A DNA stretch of 64,000 nt from Sindora glabra (Eukaryota > Streptophyta > Magnoliopsida > Fabales > Fabaceae), in NCBI GenBank assembly GCA_020226215.1, contig CM035227.1, positions 4,767,343 through 4,831,342 of the forward strand, given 5' to 3'. This document shows, one piece after another, positions 1-12,638 of the stretch (its first letter is position 1; the number at the start of each line of letters is the position of its first letter). The translations under genes were made by a program, and so were the position numbers. The notes under the pieces are model-generated. The model was not told the DNA's origin, did not search any database, and was given only the letters and a program-made list of their open reading frames with translations.

Positions 1-2449
1 CCTTTTTTAGGCATTTAACCCAAACTCTTTTAGATTTTTGGTCAAGTCTCCACCTAAGCTTTATAAAAAAAATCAAATTATTAAGCTTTGTTTTTTTAAG
101 CTCTAGACCTTTATTCCCTTTCCCTTTGCACATTTTATCTTATCCCATTAAATGGATTTTTTTCTCTTGAGAACTACCTTATAAGAAACTCCTATTTAAC
201 TTGTTTATATGCCTATGTATGCTCTTCAAGAAAGCATTGTATTGCACATAATAGCTTGGAATGGCTGTTGTGATATATGTAATCAAAATAACCTATCTTG
301 TTATGGATAATAGATTTGTTCTCAAGCCACTAAATCTTTATTGAATTTTTTTCTATAATAAACATCAAATCATATTTCTTTTAAATATGTAGGGTTAAAG
401 GGAAACTGAAGTATTTTCCTAAACTATGCATTGGTTTAATCCTTAGTTCTCTTTAAAATAAGTCTTTGTTAGATTAAGTCAAGACATATTTTATGTCAGT
501 ATAGCTATATTAATATTGAATTTGTCTCAAAAATAAAATTTTGAAATTGATATATATATCCTACTTCTAAAGAACAAAAACACGAGTTTGATCTTACTGA
601 ATCCTTTTTTATATACCAAACTTATCCCTACTTATAAAATAATATATGAATATGATATGATATAATAATTTGAAAAGTGTTTGATAAATAACGTTTTAAT
701 TAGCTTTTAGTTGGTTAAAGTGATTTTAGCTAATTCATCAAGTCAATCAATTAATTTTAATGTTTAGTAAATAATTTTTGTAATCAATGAACTGGCCTTC
801 AATCGACCAATTTGAAAATACTAAGGAGTCCAATGTTTTTAAATACTTGATTTCCTTTATATATATATACTTTTATCTATATTTAATATCATATTTTCTT
901 TATACACTTTTTTGCCATTTACAATCAAAACATCCATTTTTTTCATTTTTTATAGTAATACTTCTTTATTTTTTAATATTAAATAATGATATTAAAAATT
1001 AATGGGCTTTTAAGCTTAACAAATATAATAGGTTACATTACTCATATGATTTATCTCACTAATATCTCTTTAATATTAAGATGAGATAATCTCATTAAAA
1101 ATGCAGTATTATTGTAAAATTAAATATATGTAAGGATAAAAAAATTCATTAACAAAAAAGTGCTTTCATTTAAATTCTTTCATATATACTAGCCTTTTCA
1201 CAAGCACACCCACATGTATTTAGGGGCTTTTTTCACTCAATTTAGAAATGCTCTTTTTACAAATTCATTGTTTGTTATTGAATTTAAGGTTTCAAACTAC
1301 ATTCAATATATTTGTTCTATATTTCTTTCTTAAGTCACAATTTTCTACAACTTTTTTCATTTTATTTCTCTCTTTCTCTCTTTGATTTTGTGTGACATTT
1401 ATTAGCTTCCTTTATATAAAAACACTCATATTACAATTTATCTGTAACTTTAATTTTCATAAAAGATATTTATAAATATTGTAAATATATATATTTTAAA
1501 AATTGTATTGTATGAAATCATATTTATAAATTTTTTTTGTGAAAGAAATATGATCATAATTTAAATGTAAGTAACTATGATTTTAATTTAAAATTATTTT
1601 TATTATATTTAAATATGTAACTAAATATATTATAATGCAATTAATACAATTTAATTGGTTTAATATCCTTAAATACATGTTGTTATGTATTATTATTTTG
1701 CACACAATATTAAAGAAATTAAAAGCCTTTCATCTTTCTACGTTATATATCGTTTATAAAAAAAATCATTGGAATAAATATAAAATAATTATAAATATTA
1801 TAATATTTCTTAAAATATTAATTGTGTAAATATCAATTAGTTTTATTTTTAGAATTAAGAGGTAAGTTCAAAGCAAATTTCTTATAAATCCAATTAAATT
1901 TGATTCTCTAAAATTTTGTTTATTTTCTATTACTATTTAAGTGACTTTTGTTATTATTTTAATTATTACTTTTAATTGTAAAATAAATATATAATTTTTT
2001 TATATTTTTTAATAGAGTAACTATCTATTACTTTGGTTTCAAGTAAGTCAAAATTACAACATAATCCTTTCCCCAGTTCAATATATATAATTGGTATTTG
2101 ATTTTTTGGGGGAAAGGAAAATTGGAATCTAAATCCTATCAATTTGCTTTTTATTAGTATAAATACTATAATAATTTTCATGCTACATGTCATATTTAAT
2201 TATAGGATTTATCTTTATATGTAAATAAATACATAAATAATTACAATTTTCATTTTTAAAAATAACTCATCAAAGTTATTGAACTATAAAATAAAATTAA
2301 TATGCAATTTATTAGAAATATATGAATAAGAAAATATTAAGAAATATTATTTTAATAATATTTGTTATTTGCATTTCAAAGATAATTGATTTATTTTTAA
2401 AGGAGAATTTAATCTAATAAATAATATTTTTAAATATAAAATATTATTA
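1..2449. other. AT-rich intergenic DNA
   Basis: No gene, RNA or clear element end was seen. Short frames at 787-1002, 1635-1829 and 2193-1972 are low-complexity products of AT-rich sequence. A gtgtttgataaa word near 676 resembles MITE ends seen elsewhere in the window. Confidence 0.6.
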
Positions 2450-2925
2450 AAGTAAACAAATACTTAATAAATCATAAAATATATTCATATTTTAATGTGT
2501 CATTTTGCATATAAATAATTACTAATAAATAACTAATTTTGTTAAATATTTTTTATAAGCAATTAATACTATTAAATAGTCAAATCAATTAAAATAATTA
2601 GCTATCAATGAATTATTGATACAATCAGTTAATCATAGTCGATTGCCAAATAAGACTTCAATTATTGTATTTTATTTTCAATTCAATATTATTAAATTAA
2701 AGGAATTATTCAAATAAATTATAAAATATACTCGTGTCATTACATATTATTTTGTATATAAATAATTAATAATAAATAAATAATTTTATTAAATATGTTT
2801 AAGTAGCTAATATTGTTGGTTAAGATAATCAATTATCAAAGAATTATTAATATAATCAACTAATTATTAATATAATTAGTGAATTGTGAAATAAGATTTA
2901 CATTTTTGTTTCTTATTTTGAAGTC
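2450..2925. repeat. Tandem repeat of ~235 bp, two diverged copies
   Basis: Copy 1 (about 2450-2680) and copy 2 (about 2690-2925) share the order ataaaatatattc(a), gtcattttgcatataaataatta, aataaataa, attttgttaaat, attagctatcaatgaattattgatacaatca, and a final aataagactt or aataagattt word. Both are AT-rich and noncoding. An upstream third remnant near 2220-2440 is possible. Confidence 0.5.
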
Positions 2926-3096
2926 AATGAATGGTAAATTCTTGATAAATACTATGCTTTATCAAATTGCTCATAGTTGAACATGAATAGCTAGCTGGAT
3001 TAATTATAAGAATTTTATTTTATTTTTTTGGCAATTGCCATGCCTCGGTGCTGGGATACTTCTTTTAATTGAGCAGCGGAGAGGCGGCGTGGCAGT

Positions 3097-3121
3097 ACTT
3101 TGAGGGCTTAGCCCTCAAAGT
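3097..3121. repeat. Perfect 11-bp hairpin
   Basis: ACTTTGAGGGC and GCCCTCAAAGT flank a TTA loop. The 80 bp before it (3040-3096) is unusually GC-rich for this region. No gene ends here, so it is more likely a transposon end than a terminator. Confidence 0.5.
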
Positions 3122-4108
3122 TTGAAAAATACAAAGTCTATTTTTAAAAATTATCTTTAAAAAAATTATATTTAGCTCTTCAAAAATATTTTTTATTAAA
3201 ATTATTCATATTTCAATTCCTTCAAAAATTTTCTTTTAACTTAGCTTATGTTTAAGCTTTGGAGAGCATATTTAATTTCCTCACTCTCGTTAAATTGCTC
3301 ATCCGTTCCACTTGTAGAAATGTCTTGGGGGAGATCTCTCATGCACTCTTATTTTCTTCCTCAACCTGATGAATTATGTGACATTGAATTTTGGCTTTTA
3401 AGATAGTTGATAGTCTGAAAACTAAATAAAATGACATTATGTGTTCACGTGTGTTAAAGATTAATAATAATATGAATAAGCTTAATTTAATTTTAACTCA
3501 AATAATAATCGTATTATATTAAGTTAATTCATTTATTAAACGTATTAAAAAAGCCAACGTATCTTAATAATTTTAATTAATAAAATTTATATTATATACT
3601 TGTTTATTAAATATAATTACTTATTATTTTTTATGAAAAATATATTCAATCATTGACAAAATGATTTTTTAATTTTTTATTACTATTATATTAAAATATA
3701 AATTTTACAATTTATAATATATAATTATTTATAATTTAATTATTAATTATTTTTTATATAAATTCTTAAATAAATTAATATGTTAATTTATTTATAATTC
3801 AAACTTATATAAATTCAAAAAAAAATTCGTGTAAAAATTTCAGATTCATAGCAAATTATTATATTGTATAAAAATAAAATTACCACTCATCTTTCATAAA
3901 AAAAAGGCTGTGTATTTTTTTTCCTTTTTTTAAAATTAACTGTAAAAGCAACACAAATTTTGTTATAAGAATAGTACAGCTCTTGGACGACAATTAAATT
4001 ACACTAAATAAATTCTTAATAAACAATAAGAGAGGGAAAAGAGCGGAGAAGAATTCAATCCACATGCATGGAACAGATGAGACGACGAGCGCATGAGGGC
4101 TTTGACCA

Positions 4109-4216
4109 TCACATGGCCCTAAATTGTCGTGCCCCAACCATATGTTCCATATCCGATAGCTTTAGGTTATTCGCCAATTCCAAGAGCTTGAGGTTCCCTG
4201 GGTTAGGTGACTCAGA
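4109..4216 (-). pseudogene. Coding-like fragment, 35 codons plus stop, unidentified
   Basis: The minus strand reads SESPNPGNLKLLELANNLKL and continues SDMEHMVGARQFRAM before TGA; a leucine-rich helical stretch of this kind looks like real protein. Slightly upstream, in another frame, RPNLIDRATSEPNSWKLR is also protein-like, suggesting a frameshifted or spliced relic over about 4109-4310. I do not recognise the family. The 62-codon plus-strand frame over the same bases looks like its antisense shadow. Confidence 0.3.
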
Positions 4217-4563
4217 TTACAAGCCACCCCTCAACACAACACCTGAGTTTCCATGAATTCGGTTCCGAAGTGGCCCTGTCAATTAGATTTGGACGCATTT
4301 TTGTTAAAGGGATTTACAATTTATGCTGCTCTTCACCTATTTTGTTGAAAGAATTTATTGTTTAGTATTTCTTTTTCGAATAGGAATTAAATTTATATTT
4401 AATAAAAAGATTATGAAATACCTTAAATGTAAATAAATAAATAAGAAAGCAGCATTCAATTTTCTTCATGTTTCTCCATGTGAAATTGATAGTCCAATCA
4501 TACTTCATTTAACCTAAACGGAGCTCAATTTCAACAAATAGAGAACCGAAAGATAATTAATTA

Positions 4564-5441
4564 AGGTCCATTTGGTTGGAGGAAAATAAATTTTTAAAAT
4601 TTATTTCTAAGTTTCTTTTATTTGAATATTCAAAAATTTAGATCAATAAGAAAATAAATTTTGATCAATCAGAAAGTTATATTATTTTTAAGAAAAATAA
4701 CTTTTCATTTTAAAAAATGAAATTCATTTTCCTTATTATTTAATATATCTATACCCAAACCCAAACTTTTTACCTTCTCACTTTGTTACGCAACCGAGAT
4801 TATAAGTAAAATTTATTTTTATTTATTAAATATTTCATGATGAATGCTCTATTTCTCTTTTTATAAAATTTATTTTTTATTAAAGTTTAGGTGCATATGT
4901 TAATGCAATATTTACTAAAATATTTTCTATTTTTTCTCATGATGGATACTCTATTATATAATATTTCGTAATAATTAATTAAACTAATTATGTAAATAAA
5001 TTATAGGTGCATATTTTAATGCAATTTTAATGCAATATTTACTAAAATATTCTCTATTTTTTCTCATGATGGATACTCTATTATATAATATTTCATAATA
5101 ATTAATTAAACTAATTATATAAATCTATGTATAAAATTTTGTAATACCTTTAATATATATTTTATTATTAGAAACTAATCATTATTGGATTATTTGGCAT
5201 CAAGAATAATAAAAATTTTATTAAAAAAATTATTTTTTTTAAAAGATAAGTAAAATTATAATAATCTTGAAGTAAATAATTTTGATTTACTTTAAATGGA
5301 ATTAATTTTTCTTTGTGTACCAAACACCAAAAAATATTTTTTTATACACCAAATAACATAAAATTAATTCATTTTTCAAAAATATATTTTTTTAGGAAAG
5401 CATTTTTTAAAAATTCTATTTTCTTCCCAACTAAACGACAC
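4564..5441. mobile_element. MITE-like element with inverted ends and an internal duplication
   Basis: The left end (ggtccatttggttggaggaaaat) and the reverse complement of the right end (gtgtcgtttagttgggaagaaaat) match with gaps, and the similarity extends inward. Inside, about 115 bp is repeated in tandem (4889-5000 and 5005-5123, sharing the word ctcatgatggatactctatt), and a more diverged third copy precedes it near 4830. No coding content. A hAT-type origin is likely from the end sequence but unproven. Confidence 0.6.
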
Positions 5442-5541
5442 TAATTATTAAGGATTTTTTCCCCCTTTCGCCTGTTATCCATTACCGTGATCTTGATCAC
5501 TCTGGAGTGCTTATTATTTGATTGCTTCTCTTATATTTTAG

Positions 5542-5571
5542 GTAGATCCTGCTGTTGAAGATGATGCATAA
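5542..5571 (+). pseudogene. Possible stranded last exon (nine codons plus stop)
   Basis: After a pyrimidine-rich tract ending ttatattttAG comes GTAGATCCTGCTGTTGAAGA and a stop, reading VDPAVEDDA, followed by a 3'-UTR-like stretch. The block 5455-5640 looks like intron end plus final exon. The MITE-like element at 4564-5441 ends just upstream. Very short, so chance is a real alternative. Confidence 0.2.
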
Positions 5572-6798
5572 GACTAATTATCTCTTGGCAAGAGTTATCA
5601 TTTAACTCAACTATCAAGTGTTAATTATATTCTTTGCATTGAATTTTATGTTTCTACGAATTGGAATTTTCTTTTTACTATGAATATAAGTGATGCTTAT
5701 TCAATTATGTAATTTACATGCAATGATCATACCCTAAATTTTCTACTAACTCAAATTTAAATTGTTTGATTCAATTTATTTTATTCTCTAAATATTTAAT
5801 TAATTTAAAATCAATTTAATCGATTAATAATCAACTCATCTTACTTTAAATCCAATATATTTAGATAATTTAATATTCATTAGATTCAATCAATGACTGA
5901 TTGACTTATTCAATTATCTACAACTGATCATTAAGTTATAGCATTCTACATTAGTTAAGGTATTATCATCCTATAAATTGAATCACCTTCCACATTAGTT
6001 AAGGTATCACATATACACTTGGCATATCTCACCCATCAAGAGACTTCTTCTCCATTTTTCTTATTATGCTACCCGAACTACTGTGAACATAACCATTAGA
6101 GGGTTATCTGTCATTCTATGATAGTATTTTCATTTCTTGCATGTCCCTAGCACCCCCACTTGAAGACAGTTATCAATAATATATATATCTTATAATAAAA
6201 ATCTGAGAATTTTTCCAAATCTCATTTTTTTTTGTTAATAAAATTACTATATAATTTTACTTATATTACTTCTATTATCATCATAACTGTGTGTTGGACC
6301 CAACACTAAGTAAGAAATTGCCATTTTGAGCTGGCTATATTAATTCAAAGTGACAACCTCTCAATGGTTGATATTACAAGCGGAGAAAAGACAATAAATA
6401 ATTTAAAATTAATAATTAGAAACATAAAATCATTCTGAAGATTCCTTAGCTTGTTACTGGAACTCAAAGATTTTTTGTTACCTCATTCTTTTCTTTTGGG
6501 GAAAAAACATTCGTTTGTGCCCACAAGAAACTGAAAAAGAATACGGAAAGCAAAAGGGTTTTGAGCCGAATTCAATAATGTTTACTTGAACAAACCCATA
6601 AAGCTATCAAGTGTGATCTTAATATATACAATCGTAAATACCAGCCAGTTACCCATTTCATTGTTGGCATATCAATTTATACTATATATATAAACTTTAA
6701 TGCAAATTGCAGAAAGTAAAACAAGCAAATTCATATTCTTACAATATCGAGCGACAGAAGCATTTGTTAAATGATAATGTCTAATGTACGAAAAGTAT

Positions 6799-6876
6799 TT
6801 ATGGAGAATATTGGTCTGAAACAGCATATGCTAGCTTCTCATCATTATGTTCCTCCCAGTCAGATTGAACTTTTTC
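6799..6876 (-). pseudogene. Coding-like terminal exon, 25 codons plus stop, unidentified
   Basis: On the minus strand an intron-like end (gatgttttAG) is followed by an open stretch beginning EKVQSDWEEHNDEKLAYAVS and closing at TAA. Its composition is that of a real protein and it stands out from the AT-rich noise. No further exon could be attached: upstream on this strand lies the 7.0-9.1 kb foldback. It could be the stranded last exon of a broken gene. Family unknown. Confidence 0.3.
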
Positions 6877-7021
6877 CTAAAACATCATTATGGTAAAATC
6901 TTACATTTCTTATCAACCCGATATCTACTGAATGATGCTTGAACGATGGCAAAACGTTTTAATTTTACCGTACTTTGGGGAGATTGCTACGATGAATCTG
7001 AAAAACGATATTTTTTTTTCT

Positions 7022-9139
7022 GGAAAAATATAAGTTACTCTTTATAACTATGAAATAATTGAATTTTACTCTTTCAAAATATGAAAATAGGCAAATTACC
7101 TCATGAAATTATACAAAACTTGAATTCTACTCTCATCATTAGTAATTTAATGAAAAATATTAAGAAAAATTACATATTAACCCATCAATTATGAAATAGT
7201 TATATTTTTCTCTTACTAACTTTTAAAATTTATAAATTAATCCCTTAATTATATAAAACTTGCAATTGACATCAATTATATACTTAATTAATCTTTTTTA
7301 TTAAATTACATAAATTTTGAAAAAGTTTTTAAGTTTAAATCACAATATTATTATATGATATATTACCACATTATTTTTATGCATAATTTTTATATTATAT
7401 AATTAATAAAAATTAAATTAAATTTATAAAATTTTAATTAAAAATTTGAAAATAAGTTATGAAATTATGTATAAAAAATGATATAATAAATTAATATAAA
7501 ATAATGTTATTATTCATACTATTAGTATTACTTAATATTAGTCGCCACTATTCAATTTTTTTTATTGAATTAATGACTTATTTTATGGAATATGGGTTAA
7601 AAATATTAAGTGAAAAGGTGAAGTAAACAAAAATATTATGTTACATAAAAAATAACTAAAAATTTAATATTTTTATTTTATATAATCATATTCAATATAA
7701 TTTTAACACCACAATAATCATAACGGTGATAAATAATAATTCCTACTTTATCCCTTGAGATTTTTTTTACAATTTGCTTTATTTAAAATTTGATAATAAT
7801 ACAATATATGAGTTGTTTTTATTTTATTCTTTTAAAATTTATTATGTATTGTAATACTAATATTTAGACTAATACATTTATTTTTAGAAAGAGATTATAT
7901 TAGTTAATAAATTTACTTTATTTACATTCCTAAAAGAAATACAAAAACTTTTTTCAAAATTAAAACAATCATTCATTAAAATTAATTTTCTATCACAAAA
8001 GGAAATCTAATTAGCATAAATTTTTAGGAAAGATTGAACAAAGTTTTATATTACCATGTTTTATACAAGATTACAAATTTGTTTGAAGAAAAATTAAATA
8101 TCTCCTCAATCTTTACACTATATTAGTTTGGAGTCAAGTTTTATATGTTCATTATTTATTGCCAAAATATATGCTTCCTTTTTCAATGAGTTTACTTCTC
8201 CAAACTTCTCACTTCCTTTCCATAGTTTTATTAAAAAAAGAAAAATGTAAATAAAGTAAATTTATTAACTAATATAATATCTTTCTAAAGATAAATATAT
8301 TTGTCTAAATATAAGTATTACAATAGATTATAAATTTTAAAAGAATAAAATAAAGATAATCTATATACTACATAATTACTAAATTTTAAATAAAATAAAT
8401 TGTAAAAAAAATCTCAGGCAACAAAGTTGAAACTATTGTTCATTACCGATATGATTATTATGATGTTAAAATTAAATTAAATATAATTATATGAAATAAA
8501 AATATTAAATTTTTAATATTTTTATGTAACATAACATTTCTATTAGCTTCACTTTTTTACTTAATATTTTTGACTCATATTTCATGAAATAAGTGACTAA
8601 TTCAATAAAAAAATTTAAATAGTGACAACTAATGTTGAATAATACTAATAATATGAATTAAAATATCATTATGTATTGATTTATTGAATTATTTTTTACA
8701 CATAATTTCATAACTTATTTTCAAGTTTTTAATCAAAATTCTATATATTTAATTTAATTTTTATTAATTACATAATATAAGAATTATGCATAAAAAATAA
8801 TGTGATAATATTACATATAATAATATTATAATTCAAGCTTAATTTTTTTAAATTCATGTAATTTAATAAAAAATATTAGATAATGAGTGTTAATTGTAAG
8901 TTTTATATGATTAAAGGATTAATTTGTAAATTTTAAAAGTTAGTAGGAGTAAAATGTAACTATTTTATAATTGACGAGATCAATCTATAAGTTTTTATAA
9001 TATTTTTTGTTAAATTACTAATGGTAGGGATAACATTTAAATTTTGTATAATTTTAGGAAGTCTTGTTTACTTCCATAATTCAAGGTAGTAAAATTTAAT
9101 CATCTCAAAATTGGAAGGGATAATTTATATTTTTTCACT
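7022..9139. mobile_element. Large foldback DNA element: ~915-bp inverted arms around a ~290-bp spacer
   Basis: The left arm (about 7022-7935) and right arm (about 8225-9139) are reverse complements with scattered mismatches. For example, gaaaataagttatgaaatta at about 7448 matches the reverse complement of the segment near 8700, and the outer ends both read GGAAAAATATAA or GTGAAAAAATATAA inward. No transposase frame is seen. The arms resemble the shorter inverted-end element at 15748-16247, so one family has at least two copies here. Long ends of this kind fit non-autonomous long-TIR Mutator-like or foldback elements, an inference from structure. Flanks are T-rich and no clear target duplication can be assigned. 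Confidence 0.8.
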
Positions 9140-11522
9140 TTTTTTAATTTATGAGATAAGATGTACGAGAAGTTTTATTGTGGACAAAATATTTAATGTA
9201 AAAAAAATTGGTAATTTTTAAAATGATATATAAATATGATATTTTTATTCGAGTTTGGGTTAACACATCAATTTATTTAAAAATTTATATTAAATTTTTA
9301 AAAATATTATTTAAAAATTAATTAATAAATAAATTATAAATATATATAATAAAATTTAAAATAATATTTTATTAATAATTAAATATATTTTATAAATGAT
9401 TAAATATATTTTATAAAAATAATAAATAATTAAATTTAATAAATAAGTTTATAATACAAATTTTATCAATTGAAGTTATTAAAAAGTTGACTCAAATAAG
9501 ACAATTGCCTCCCTTACCACAACGATAATATTTTAATTTCATTTTATATAACAAATAAGTTAATTTTATAATTTATTAATCTGATCAATAAAGTACAAAT
9601 TAGTTTGTAGAAATATTTCATATATTAACTTATTAAAAAAGATAAGTTCTAATTTTTTTTATTAGTTTAGTCTCTAGAGATTTTTTTAAATTTATTTTTA
9701 TTTTTTATTAATTTATAACTCATGTCCTTTATTAATATAGATTTTTTTAGTATGAAATTGTTTAAATAAATTTATGTGTAATTTTGGGCCTATTATTATA
9801 TATTTTGTTGATTATATATGATTTGCAATTCCTACACTATCACCTTTTGCCTTAAATTTTAAAAATATTGTTCAATTTTTACTTTGTAACATTTAAGATA
9901 TATTTTAAATAAAAATATTTAAATATTTTGAAATTATATGTTTATAAATTTATTATATGTTATATGCTTCAAATATCATAAATAATTATATGATGGACAA
10001 ACATTACAGTTTGAGATAAAAAATAATTATTAATTTAATTATATATAAATTTAAATTTAAAATTCTAGTTACTTGCATTTGAGACTGCATAATTAATAAT
10101 ATTATATATATGTAGATTTGTAATATTTAATTTTAATATTTATATATTCTTTTAATCTTTTTAATTATTATCAATCACAACAAGTCCTTGAAGCATGAGA
10201 ATGGAACCAATTTCTTCTCTAATAATCAAAACATAAGATGAGATAATATTTTACCTTGATAATAATGCATTAAAAAAACGAAAAACTAACATAATCCTGC
10301 TCCACCCTATGACATCGTTCCCAGTTTTTAACGACGCTTTTTCAACGAAGGCTCTGCTTCGAATTACATGATACTTAGATGGGGGTGTTTGGCTTGATAC
10401 GTGACGGAAAAATAGATTTGAAGAAGATAAAAAAGGTGTAAAAGAAAAAAACAGATATTTTTTCTCAAATTGTTTAGTTTATTTAAAAATAAAGGAAACA
10501 TATTATTTATAATTCTTTTATTATTTGATTCATTAGTCAAGAAATGATATTGATGACAATAATAATAAAAATAGTAATGTTAACTTGTATAATGATAATA
10601 CTTAATTTTTATTCAAAATTTAATTTTAAATTTTATTTTTGAAACATATAATATTGTTATTAGGCAAATGATGAAGAAGAACTTTACAAAAAATTTTACT
10701 TCTCAAGAAATACAAAAAATTATTTATCCACTTTCATCAAGTTGAACTGCTAATATGTCTCCGACGTAGAAATATGAAATCATCTTTATCAAATTCAGCT
10801 GATAACAACCTTAACCTTTTCAATTAACCTAAGACCAACTATTGAATTTTTTTATGATAAATTAAAAAATATAAAAAATTACAATTTTAGTCTATTTAAA
10901 CTTTTATGATAAATTAAAAGAAAAAGAAATTATAATTTTTAAATTTTATGTGTTTTATATAATCGCCGTAAGTTTTAAAAGAAATATATAATATATGAAC
11001 CGTTTTAATTTTTTATATTTAACTTATTAAATTAATTTAAAATTTTTATGATGAATTAAAAGAAAGAAAAAGATCAGACAATCAAAATTCATTAATATTT
11101 TTAATTTTTTATTACAATTCTGATGGGCACTATAATTATTTTTGATAATATTCTATGAAAAATTCAAAATTAAACAAAATAAAATACATGAAATTAATTT
11201 GTAAAAAGTTTCAATTCTTTACTTTTAGAGAAATATCTTTATTCACTTTTCAAAAACTTGATGTTGAAATATACTTATTGAAAAATTTAGGGTATGTTTT
11301 GTTTACTATTTTTAAAAATAATTTCTTATTTTTATATTTTAAAAATAAAAATTATTGTTTGGATAACTATTTTTAAAATATTGTAATTCTAATTGTGTAA
11401 TTTAAAAATAAAAATAAAAAATAACTTTAAATATTTTTTAACTTAATTGCAAACAAAAACTTGTGTGAACCAACGCCTTAAATAATTACCTTCGATGACT
11501 AAAATTGATCACTTTTCATTAT
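9140..11522. other. AT-rich intergenic DNA
   Basis: Apart from the small island at 10155-10380, nothing coding was seen. A MITE-like stretch with TTTTTAAAAATAA-rich ends lies at about 11290-11480; the frame at 11155-11376 is part of it. Confidence 0.5.
10155..10380 (-). other. Small coding-like island, unidentified
   Basis: Minus-strand reading gives RSRAFVEKASLKTGNDVIGW in one stretch (about 10360-10300) and EEIGSILMLQGLVVIDNN before a stop in another (about 10222-10168). They are separated by a GT...AG interval that is too short for a plant intron. It may be a relic; equally it may be chance. It borders a gggggtgtttggc word (10380) that looks like a transposon end. Confidence 0.2.
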
Positions 11523-12638
11523 GGTGGTGTTTAATTTGTGAAATATTTTTAATATTCTCAAAAATATTTTAAAGGAATGTTACATTCTTATGTTTGGTTC
11601 AAATTTTGAAATTAAAATGCTTATGAATATTACATTCTCGAAAATATTTTTAATCTAACTTTCTCCCGAAATATTCTTACCGGGGTATGGGGGGAAGTGA
11701 GAATCTTAGATTCCTATGAAATGGAAATATTAATGCTAAAATAAAAGAATAAAATTATTCTCACATTTAATTTTTTCTTATTTATTATTTTATCAAATAA
11801 TTTTTAATTTAAAATAAAAAATAATTATCACTTTATTTTTAAAATATTTTTTATTATTAAAAAATAATAACATTAATTTTTAACTATAATTTATTTTTTA
11901 TTATTATTCCTAATATTTGAAAGATTATTTTAATATAATTATATATACATGTGATTTTTTTCATTAAAAACTAATACAACAGCCTTGGAGTTTCTTTAAA
12001 AAAGATATATTTATATATAAAAATATAAAATAATAATATTTTTATATTAAAAAATAAATTATAATATAAAATTTAATACCAGTATAAAATGTAATTGTAA
12101 AAATAATTTAACAGTAAAAATTTATAATTTTGTAAAAAGAAAACTACTAAGTATACTTAATATTATGATAATAATTTAAATAAATTACACTTGCTTCATT
12201 TTGAAAATTAATCTAATAATAATACTAATAATTATATTAAAAAAATATAAAATATTAAAATATAATAAAGTATAACATATTTATATGTATTAATAAATTT
12301 TCAAATGTTAAATATTGAAATTTAATTTATTAGGTGTCAAATTTTTTTTAATTATTTATGTAGTTTTAAATAAAAATATGATTTATCATATCATATTTCA
12401 TAATAAGACATTTGATAAAGGTATTTTTGAAATAATTTCAAAATTTTCAAGAATATCAAATATGACTCAAATATAGTAATATACTATATCTAAGAATCTA
12501 ACAAAACATACTAAGAAAAATTTATAATGAATTAAATATATGAATGTTATAATCCTATCAATTAAATTATTAGGAATCACATTATCAAAAATATATATTT
12601 TTCTAAAAATATAAAATTTCATAAATCAAACGTCACCT
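11523..12638. mobile_element. MITE-like element, ~1.1 kb, inverted ends
   Basis: The left end tggtgtttaatttgtgaaat pairs with the reverse complement of the right end (gtgacgtttgatttatgaaat), with further matching inward (tattctcaaaaatatttt against tatttttagaaaaatatat). The interior is AT-rich and noncoding. Boundaries are good to a few bases; no target duplication was assigned. Confidence 0.5.

Noticed and set aside
4068..4256. 62-codon plus frame ending in SDYKPPLNTTPEFP, reminiscent of tyrosine-sulfated signalling peptides (PSY/RGF-like DY motif).
   Set aside because: It lacks a signal peptide, the motif spacing does not match, and the opposite strand reads as a more convincing protein fragment.
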